Below, piece by piece: positions 7,647 to 12,758 of a stretch of 18,863 nt of DNA. Each line of letters begins with the position of its first letter. Position 1 is the stretch's first letter. The position numbers and the translations under genes are program-made. The notes under the pieces are model-generated. The model saw nothing but the letters and a program-made list of their open reading frames with translations, was not told the DNA's origin and made no database searches. The stretch spans positions 1 to 18,863 of the forward strand of contig JBNMJK010000048.1 in the NCBI GenBank assembly GCA_050873765.1. The letters run 5' to 3'. This DNA comes from Sodaliphilus sp050873765 (GTDB taxonomy: Bacteria; Bacteroidota; Bacteroidia; Bacteroidales; Muribaculaceae).

Positions 7647-7913
7647 ATGGCACAACAATCAGAAATCCGTTATCTCACTCCACTTTCAGTGGACACTAAA
7701 AAGAAAAAATATTGCCGTTTCAAACGTAGCGGTATCAAGTACATCGACTATAAGGATCCTGAATTCTTGAAGAAATTCTTGAATGAGCAGGGTAAAATTC
7801 TTCCTCGTCGCATCACCGGTACTTCTCTGAAGTTCCAAAGAAGAGTAGCCAGAGCTGTGAAGCGTGCTCGCCACTTGGCTTTACTCCCCTATGTTACCGA
7901 TTTGATGAAATAA
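7647..7913 (+). CDS. rpsR: Ribosomal protein bS18
   Basis: Small-subunit protein bS18, partner of bS6. The 88-residue length is normal, and the core motifs are clear: KKKYCRFKRSGIKYIDYKD, LKKFLNEQGKILPRRITGTS and the basic helix RRVARAVKRARHLALLPY. It starts 18 bases after rpsF and ends 24 bases before rplI. Its ATG has an unusually strong SD for this lineage. The published Flavobacterium johnsoniae work reports that bS18, with bS21 and bS6, occludes the anti-SD and that strong SDs precede the bS21 and/or bS18 genes in many Bacteroidetes, suggesting translational self-control; this gene fits that pattern. Confidence 0.97.
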   Translation: MAQQSEIRYLTPLSVDTKKKKYCRFKRSGIKYIDYKDPEFLKKFLNEQGKILPRRITGTSLKFQRRVARAVKRARHLALLPYVTDLMK

Positions 7914-7919
7914 TTTAAA

Positions 7920-7927
7920 AAAGGAGG
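7920..7927 (+). promoter_or_regulatory. Strong Shine-Dalgarno of rplI
   Basis: AAAGGAGG, within AAAAAAGGAGG, has 10 bases before the ATG at 7938 and is a perfect 8-nt complement to CCUCCUUU of the 16S 3' end. It lies in the 24-base rpsR-rplI gap and closely resembles the rpsR site. Confidence 0.85.
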
Positions 7928-7937
7928 AAAGTTTAAT

Positions 7938-8411
7938 ATGAAGATTATTTTAAAAGAAGATATCAACAACCTTGGATACAAGGATGATGTTGTGGAAGTG
8001 AAGAGTGGATACGGTCGTAACTACCTGATTCCACAGGGTAAGGCTGTTATTGCATCAGAGTCTGCTCTTAAGGTTCTGGCAGAAAATCAGCGTCAACGCG
8101 CTCATAAGCTTGCTAAAATTAAGGCTGATGCCGAAGCTATCGCTGAGAGCTTGAAAGATGTATCTCTTACTCTTACTGCTAAGGTGAGCAACAAGGGCAC
8201 TATCTATGGCTCTATCACCAATGTTCAAATTGCAGAGGCTCTTGAAAAACTTGGCCATAACATTGATCGCAAGATTATCGTTATCAAAAACCAGGTTAAG
8301 GAACTCGGTAAGTATGAAGCAGTGGTTAAGCTCCACAAAGAGGTGTCGGCAGTTATTCCTTTTGAGGTGGTAGCTGAGGAAGCTCCAGCCGAAGAAGCTG
8401 CTGCTGAATAA
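7938..8411 (+). CDS. rplI: Ribosomal protein bL9
   Basis: Large-subunit protein bL9, with two globular ends joined by a long helix; it affects reading-frame fidelity and spacing between ribosomes. The 157 residues show the N-terminal rRNA-binding domain (MKIILKEDINNLGYKDDVVEVKSG, then GRNYLIPQGKA, residues about 1-48), the connecting helix (about 50-75) and the C-terminal L9_C domain (about 76-145, including KGTIYGSITNVQIAEAL). Residues 147-157 form an extra Ala/Glu-rich tail like that of bS6 in the same operon. Last gene of the operon, followed by a terminator 43 bases downstream. Its ATG has a strong SD. Confidence 0.97.
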   Translation: MKIILKEDINNLGYKDDVVEVKSGYGRNYLIPQGKAVIASESALKVLAENQRQRAHKLAKIKADAEAIAESLKDVSLTLTAKVSNKGTIYGSITNVQIAEALEKLGHNIDRKIIVIKNQVKELGKYEAVVKLHKEVSAVIPFEVVAEEAPAEEAAAE

Positions 8412-8454
8412 GATTCCTGACACTCTATCTGATATTTAAAAAGGTTTAAATAAA

Positions 8455-8487
8455 TGGGCCGTACTTTCGAGTACGGCTCAATTTTTA
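8455..8487 (+). terminator. Rho-independent terminator of rpsF-rpsR-rplI
   Basis: An 11-bp stem pairs 8455-8465 (TGGGCCGTACT) with 8470-8480 (AGTACGGCTCA), one G-T pair, closed by a TTCG tetraloop and followed by ATTTTTAT. It lies just past the operon's last stop codon. Confidence 0.9.
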
Positions 8488-8533
8488 TGTAGCAGCTTTA
8501 TAATTCAGTGTTTTTGTGGAAAAAGTTAGCTCG

Positions 8534-8557
8534 GACAAATATTTTAATATTTGTTCA
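8534..8557. repeat. AT-rich dyad between rplI and the lipoprotein gene
   Basis: ACAAATATT (8536-8544), two T, then AATATTTGT (8547-8555) is a perfect 9-bp inverted repeat, extendable to 11 bp in RNA by one G-U and one G-C pair. It lies in the 3'-3' gap between convergent genes, away from any promoter seen here, and has no following T tract, so it is not an obvious terminator. Function unknown. Confidence 0.6.
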
Positions 8558-8600
8558 TGCTGTTTTCAGTGCACAGAAATAACAAACCATTAGTCATGTG

Positions 8601-8638
8601 GTTTTAGCACTAATATTTAGTTTTAGCACTAATATTTA
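8601..8638. repeat. Perfect 19-bp tandem duplication
   Basis: The 19-base unit at 8601-8619 (GTTTTAGCACTAATATTTA) is repeated without change at 8620-8638. The second copy ends one base before the stop codon of the minus-strand lipoprotein gene (8640-8642). Two copies only; a recent slippage event is the simplest reading. Confidence 0.9.
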
Positions 8639-8639
8639 T

Positions 8640-9245
8640 TTAAAGAGATTTCAGAGACGCGCTGTCGAGACGGTTGAGAAATTTTTCTTTCAACAGGAGT
8701 GACGCATTATCGTTTTTTTTAATGTCGTTATAAATGGTTTTGCGTAAAGCGTTTGCTAATGCTTTGTGTGCTCTGAGCAGTTTTCCTTCATTTATTTTTG
8801 TGAGTGTGGAGTCAGCGATTCTTCTTTTATATTCCAGCTCTATGCTCTTGATTCTTTTATCTAAGTCGTAAATGCGTTTGCACTGACCCATGTAAGCATG
8901 ATTTTCTATTCCTCCCCACACAATTGCATTTTCCTTGCCTATGGTGAGTGAGGTTTCGCATTGCTCAAGAATAAAAGATATGGGGGCGTTTTTGCCAATT
9001 TTGACAAATGCAACCAGCGATTCGCTGATTTGTCCAGAAAATTCCACCTTCCCATTTTTTAATTTGCCCTTGTTCAACATGCGCAGGCTGTGGTATTCAG
9101 GTTCATATACCAGAAGTTTCACACTGTCGGTGTCGGTCACGTCGGTGTGTATTTTCACTGTGTAGTCTGCTATATTTGAATCTTGGCCGCAACTTGGCAA
9201 AAGTGTGGCTAAGATGATGCCTGTTATGATGCTTTTGATTTTCAC
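8640..9245 (-). CDS. Predicted lipoprotein with DUF4369-like domain
   Basis: 201-residue predicted lipoprotein. The start is GTG at 9243-9245; an in-frame TAA just upstream excludes extension and the next internal Met is at about residue 56. Residues 1-18 are a lipoprotein signal with lipobox LLPSC (lipidated Cys19). Residues about 27-110 (YTVKIHTDV, VKLLVYEPE, GKVEFSGQI, ISFILEQCETSLTI) resemble DUF4369, a beta-sandwich found at the N-terminus of Bacteroidetes envelope thiol-disulfide proteins; the rest (about 120-201) is charged and helical. Family members often continue into a TlpA/thioredoxin domain; here there is none and no CxxC, so it is a short form or a truncated relative. It diverges from ssrA and converges on rplI. 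Ligand and function unknown. Confidence 0.7.
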   Translation of the reverse strand: MKIKSIITGIILATLLPSCGQDSNIADYTVKIHTDVTDTDSVKLLVYEPEYHSLRMLNKGKLKNGKVEFSGQISESLVAFVKIGKNAPISFILEQCETSLTIGKENAIVWGGIENHAYMGQCKRIYDLDKRIKSIELEYKRRIADSTLTKINEGKLLRAHKALANALRKTIYNDIKKNDNASLLLKEKFLNRLDSASLKSL

Positions 9246-9249
9246 AGCG

Positions 9250-9257
9250 CAAAATTA
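9250..9257 (-). promoter_or_regulatory. Predicted -7 element of the lipoprotein gene
   Basis: The minus strand reads TAATTTTG, matching TAnnTTTG, only four bases before the GTG start at 9245. No convincing -33 TTTG lies 19-21 bases upstream. If real, the mRNA would have almost no leader. Confidence 0.4.
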
Positions 9258-9321
9258 GTGCTTTTTTACTGATTTTTATTAAAAAAATACATTACAATTT
9301 TTCTTTTTAAAAATAAAGAAC

Positions 9322-9329
9322 TAATTTTG
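9322..9329 (+). promoter_or_regulatory. Predicted -7 element of ssrA
   Basis: TAATTTTG matches TAnnTTTG, about 22 bases before the mature tmRNA 5' end. That spacing would leave a short leader for RNase P to remove. The -33 position (9298-9301) reads TTTT rather than TTTG. Confidence 0.55.
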
Positions 9330-9351
9330 CACCACTTATCACAAAACCATT

Positions 9352-9749
9352 GGGGATGACATGGCTTTGACAGCATGTAGAGGTGATAGGTAAGCATGCA
9401 GAGCGATGATGGCAATGCTCTATAATCTCAGTCATTAAAAATTTTAACTGGCGAAAATAACTACGCTCTCGCTGCCTAACCGAAGCACAGTAAGTTGGCT
9501 TTATTGCTACCCAAGGAGGTAGCAACGAGACATCACCCGATTGCCCTTTTTCCGAGGCGTTTCGATATGGTGGTGCTGGAATTTCGGGAATAGCTGGATT
9601 CGAGTCTCGAGGATTTGGCGAAATTTAGAGAATAAGCTTTAGGTTGGTGGTCTTGATCCTGCCTATCGTCGAAAATCAAGTCAAGACTAAGCATGTAGAA
9701 AGCTTATTGGTTCCACGTTTGGACGAGGGTTCAATCCCCTCCATCTCCA
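9352..9749 (+). ncRNA. ssrA: Transfer-messenger RNA (tmRNA)
   Basis: tmRNA rescues ribosomes stalled on broken mRNAs and tags the unfinished proteins for proteolysis, together with SmpB. The 5' end GGGGATG (9352-9358) pairs with CATCTCC (9742-9748) as the acceptor stem, with one G-U pair. It is followed by the typical GACATGGCTTTGACAGC, and the T arm is GAGGG, loop TTCAATC, CCCTC (9725-9741). The tag reading frame at 9450-9479 gives GENNYALAA and a TAA stop, as in other Bacteroidales. A pseudoknot-like stem is visible at 9506-9523 (GCTACC/GGTAGC). The one-piece arrangement is standard. The 3' CCA is not encoded: after discriminator A9749 the DNA reads CTG, so CCA must be added after processing. 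A terminator follows within 15 bases. Confidence 0.96.
9450..9479 (+). other. tmRNA proteolysis-tag reading frame
   Basis: From the resume codon GGC the frame reads Gly-Glu-Asn-Asn-Tyr-Ala-Leu-Ala-Ala and TAA (9477-9479). The ALAA end is the degradation signal recognised by ClpXP-type proteases. Together with the tmRNA-borne alanine the tag would be AGENNYALAA. Confidence 0.95.
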
Positions 9750-9763
9750 CTGCTAATAAAATA

Positions 9764-9795
9764 AAAAGGCTATCGGATAGTTCCGGTAGCCTTTT
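9764..9795. terminator. Bidirectional terminator between ssrA and the ABC-F gene
   Basis: A 14-bp stem pairs 9764-9777 (AAAAGGCTATCGGA) with 9782-9795 (TCCGGTAGCCTTTT), one G-T pair and a TAGT loop. Its A and T runs give a T tract on both strands, suiting convergent ssrA (ending 9749) and the ABC-F gene (ending 9815). Confidence 0.9.
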
Positions 9796-9814
9796 ATTTA
9801 TTAGGTGGAAAATC

Positions 9815-11434
9815 TTATTTCTGCTGGTAGTATTGTTCACGAAGCGCCAGCACTTTCTCATCAGTGATGTAGTCGTCGTAGTCCATCATCTTGTCGATGA
9901 TTCCGTTAGGAGTGAGTTCTATTTCGCGGTTACATACTGTTTGTATGAACTCATGGTCGTGGCTCGACATCAGCACGATGCCCTTGAATGCTTGTAGTGT
10001 GTTGTTGAATGCCTGAATCGATTCCAAGTCGAGGTGGTTGGTGGGGGTGTCGAGAATGATAGTGTTGGCATTTGTCATCATCATCTTTGAAATCATGCAT
10101 CTGCGTTTTTCGCCACCAGATAGTACTTTAGCCTTTTTCAGTACGTCTTCTCCGGTGAAAAGCATCTTACCCAAAAATCCTTTCAGGTAAATTTCACTGG
10201 TGTCGTCGCTGTATTGCGCGAGCCAGTCCACAAGGTTGTAGTCGTTGTTGAAGAACTTGTCGCTTTCAAGGGGCAGATAAGAGTAAGTGATTGTTTGCCC
10301 CCACTCAAATGTGCCGGAGTCGGGTTTCTTGTTGCCTGTTATGATCTCAAAAAATGCCGTCATGGCACGAGGGTCTCGGCTAAGGAACACTATTTTGTCG
10401 CCTTTTTCAACATTGAAAGTCAAGTCTTTGAAAAGGATTTCTCCGTCAACACTTGCTGTGAGTCCATTCACTTCAAGAATCTTATTTCCTGGTTCGCGTT
10501 CTGGAGTGAAAATAATGCCTGGATAACGGCGCGATGACGGCTGGATTTCTTCTATATTGAGTTTTTCCAGCATCTTTTTGCGGCTGGTGGTTTGTTTTGA
10601 TTTGGCCACATTGGCACTAAAGCGGCGTATAAATTCCAAAAGCTCTTTCTTTTTCTCTTCAGCGCGCTTATTCTGCTGTTGCTGCTGGCGTAGAGCCAAC
10701 TGGCTACTCTGGTACCAGAAACTGTAGTTGCCTGCATACAGCGTGATTTTATGGTAGTCGATATCCAGCGTGTGGGTAGAGATAGCGTCAAGGAAGTGAC
10801 GGTCATGGCTCACCACAAGCACTGTGTTCTCACAGTTGCTCAAATAGTTCTCAAGCCAAGAAACGGTGTCAAGATCGAGGTCGTTGGTAGGCTCGTCGAG
10901 CAACAGGTTGTCGGGATTGCCGAAAAGCGCTTGTGCCAGAAGCACGCGCACTTTCGCCTTGGCTGGCATATCTTTCATCATGGTGTGGTGAAACTCCTCT
11001 TTCACACCCAATCCGCTCAGTAGGGCTGCCGCATCGCTTTCGGCGTTCCAGCCGTTCATTTCTGCAAATTTTTCCTCAAGCTCGCTGGCTCTAACGCCAT
11101 CAGCATCGGTGAAATTCTCTTTTGCGTAGATTTCATCTTTTTCTTTCATTATAGCCCATAATTCAGCGTGGCCTTGAAGCACGGTGTTGATTACAGAATA
11201 ATCGTCGAAAGCAAAGTGGTCCTGTGCGAGAACGCTCATTCGTTCACCTGGGCCTTGAGTGACGGTTCCGTGTGTGGGTGCCAGTTGGCCGCTGAGCATA
11301 CGCATCAACGTACTTTTTCCAGCGCCATTTGCCCCGATGATACCATAGCAGTTTCCTGGGGTGAATTTCAGGTTCACATCTTGAAACAAGACTTTTTTTC
11401 CGAATTGAATTCCTAAGTTGTTTGTTATTATCAT
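9815..11434 (-). CDS. ABC-F family ATPase, YbiT/YkpA-like
   Basis: 539-residue soluble protein with two ABC domains and no membrane segments, as in ABC-F proteins that bind near the ribosomal E site and act on stalled or difficult translation. Domain 1 has an intact Walker A (GANGAGKST, 34-42), Walker B (LLLDEPTNDLD, Asp180-Glu181) and SHDR switch (209-212), but its signature is MPAKAK (156-161) instead of LSGGEK. The charged linker (about 240-310) is the region that contacts tRNA in this family. Domain 2 has an intact LSGGEKRR (438-445), but Walker A is SRDPRAMTA (352-360; Met358 for Lys) and the Walker B catalytic Glu is Thr463 (LDTPTNHLD). The altered first signature recalls YkpA/YbiT-type members. 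It lies 25 bp after a large hairpin that follows the PP2C-like gene. It does not look like an antibiotic-resistance subtype, though that is not certain. Confidence 0.92.
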   Translation of the reverse strand: MIITNNLGIQFGKKVLFQDVNLKFTPGNCYGIIGANGAGKSTLMRMLSGQLAPTHGTVTQGPGERMSVLAQDHFAFDDYSVINTVLQGHAELWAIMKEKDEIYAKENFTDADGVRASELEEKFAEMNGWNAESDAAALLSGLGVKEEFHHTMMKDMPAKAKVRVLLAQALFGNPDNLLLDEPTNDLDLDTVSWLENYLSNCENTVLVVSHDRHFLDAISTHTLDIDYHKITLYAGNYSFWYQSSQLALRQQQQQNKRAEEKKKELLEFIRRFSANVAKSKQTTSRKKMLEKLNIEEIQPSSRRYPGIIFTPEREPGNKILEVNGLTASVDGEILFKDLTFNVEKGDKIVFLSRDPRAMTAFFEIITGNKKPDSGTFEWGQTITYSYLPLESDKFFNNDYNLVDWLAQYSDDTSEIYLKGFLGKMLFTGEDVLKKAKVLSGGEKRRCMISKMMMTNANTIILDTPTNHLDLESIQAFNNTLQAFKGIVLMSSHDHEFIQTVCNREIELTPNGIIDKMMDYDDYITDEKVLALREQYYQQK

Positions 11435-11458
11435 TATTTGTATTGAATTGGTTGCATT

Positions 11459-11509
11459 AAAAAATGGCGCTCAATTTTATGGTTTTCTTAAAATTGAGCG
11501 AGCCATTTT
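11459..11509 (-). terminator. Long hairpin terminator or attenuator between PP2C-like and ABC-F genes
   Basis: Arms 11461-11479 and 11489-11509 pair over 19 bp with only a two-base bulge (GA at 11500-11501) and a 9-base loop. Read on the minus strand the stem ends in GCCATTTTTTAATG, a run of six T. It follows the PP2C-like stop by about 20 bases and ends about 25 bases before the ABC-F ATG. Confidence 0.85.
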
Positions 11510-11529
11510 GAAGTTATTTCTTTTGAAAA

Positions 11530-12546
11530 TTATTCACCGCTTGTTGTGGAAGTGGCTTCGGGCGTGGCAGCAGGCTTTTGCTCGGTATTTGTAGCACTTG
11601 GAGTTTTTTCTTGATTGACTGGAGCACTTTCTGCTGCAGCCCCATTTCCTTGCTCTTGTGCCGTACTGTTTTGCACTGTAGGAGGAACTTTCTCTGCTTT
11701 CGCTTTTTTGGCAGCCTTAGCTTCGGCTGCTTTGATGGAGTCGGTTACTGCCACGGCAGGTGTCGCTTCCGGCTTCACGATAGTGGTGTCGGCATTGTGT
11801 GGAGGGTTCACATTCACGATAGAGTCTTCGTCCACCACTGTTCCTCCGTCAGAACTCTTAAATGGATTATAGATGACCAGCCAGGCTACGATAGCACAAA
11901 TAATGCATACGAGCGCAACGTAACCAATGTATTTGATTTTTACCTTTTTAAGAAAATCAAAAGAAAATGAAGTTTGCACGTTGGTGGCATTAAGCAGCAC
12001 GTAGCAAGCATTGCTCAAATCTTTTGAACTTCTGATTTTGTCGTTCTTCTCCGTAAAGGATATGGCTGGGTTTGATAGCGTGCGCCTGATGCTGCTGGCA
12101 TCCAGCTCTTCTTTAGAGCTTAAAAGCATAATGTCGCCAGGCTTATAGTCAGTCAGTTGGCAAACTTTGGCCTTGGAATTGTAGATGTCGAGCACCAAAT
12201 TTCTGGTGTCAAACACGATTTCCTGTTCATCGGGGCGCACCTGAATGGCTCTGGTATTGCCAGTTTGAGCCACAAAGCAGCCAGCGGCATTGTAAGCCAC
12301 CATCAAGAAGTCGGATTTCTTAAAACCGGCTCTGCAGTCTGCACTTAAATTGTCGATGATTTCATTGAAGTCCTCTGTGGAGAAGTGCTTGTTTAAATCA
12401 TGTGACGTGACAACTTCGTTATAGATTTCACTTGCAAGCGTTTGGTTATTTGAAAGAATGTATAGCTTGTTACTATTATCGTCAGACGGCAACACCGTAT
12501 AATCGCTGACAGCTTTTGAACTTAAAATATCTAAATCAAATTTCAT
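11530..12546 (-). CDS. Membrane-anchored protein with degenerate PP2C-like domain
   Basis: 338 residues. Residues 1-190 look like a divergent PP2C/SpoIIE-type phosphatase fold: GNTRAIQV (96-103) stands where PP2C proteins have GDSRA, and KPGDIMLLSSKEELD (135-149) matches the usual GDxxLLxSDGL. The acidic metal-binding residues are not seen: the expected N-terminal DGxGG region reads LSNNQTLASEIYNEV, and the DG of the later motif is replaced, so catalysis is doubtful. One transmembrane helix follows (about 206-227), then a low-complexity tail rich in Pro, Ala, Glu and Thr with a Lys/Ala segment (about 272-288), presumably periplasmic. It diverges from nifJ and is followed by a strong hairpin. 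It could be a pseudophosphatase that senses a partner; I do not know a named homologue. Confidence 0.6.
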   Translation of the reverse strand: MKFDLDILSSKAVSDYTVLPSDDNSNKLYILSNNQTLASEIYNEVVTSHDLNKHFSTEDFNEIIDNLSADCRAGFKKSDFLMVAYNAAGCFVAQTGNTRAIQVRPDEQEIVFDTRNLVLDIYNSKAKVCQLTDYKPGDIMLLSSKEELDASSIRRTLSNPAISFTEKNDKIRSSKDLSNACYVLLNATNVQTSFSFDFLKKVKIKYIGYVALVCIICAIVAWLVIYNPFKSSDGGTVVDEDSIVNVNPPHNADTTIVKPEATPAVAVTDSIKAAEAKAAKKAKAEKVPPTVQNSTAQEQGNGAAAESAPVNQEKTPSATNTEQKPAATPEATSTTSGE

Positions 12547-12576
12547 TGCGAGAATGCATAGTAATTATAATTTGGG

Positions 12577-12584
12577 CAAAATTA
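12577..12584 (-). promoter_or_regulatory. Predicted -7 element of the PP2C-like gene
   Basis: The minus strand reads TAATTTTG, matching TAnnTTTG, about 30 bases before the ATG at 12546. No matching -33 TTTG at 19-21 bases was found. Confidence 0.45.
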
Positions 12585-12709
12585 CGAAAAAAAAGTCATT
12601 GAGGGCCTATACTTAGCCATATAATTCTTGAATTTTTTGAATTATTATAAATAATGTAGATTAGTGACTTTTCGAGTTTGATAAACGGCAGTTTTTTTGT
12701 AACTTCGCA

Positions 12710-12717
12710 TATATTTG
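12710..12717 (+). promoter_or_regulatory. Predicted -7 element of nifJ
   Basis: TATATTTG matches TAnnTTTG, 41 bases before the nifJ ATG. TTTG occurs at 12696-12699 and 12677-12680, but neither has the usual 19-21 base spacing, so only the -7 part is supported. The rest of the 212-base gap is AT-rich with no clear operator; there is no SD before the ATG. Confidence 0.45.
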
Positions 12718-12758
12718 CATAAACAACAACTAATTCATTTAATCATAATATCAAACTC

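Noticed and set aside
9513..9519. AAGGAGG resembling a Shine-Dalgarno
   Set aside because: It lies inside tmRNA, in the loop and 3' arm of the GCTACC/GGTAGC stem (9506-9523), and no start codon follows at a suitable spacing.
9307..9861. Several open frames across 9307-9861
   Set aside because: They overlap tmRNA and its terminator; the RNA structure and tag frame explain the sequence.
12591..12672. Inverted repeat AAAAGTCA / TGACTTTT between the PP2C-like gene and nifJ
   Set aside because: Only 8 bp, A/T-rich and 66 bases apart; no extension on either side, so chance is likely.
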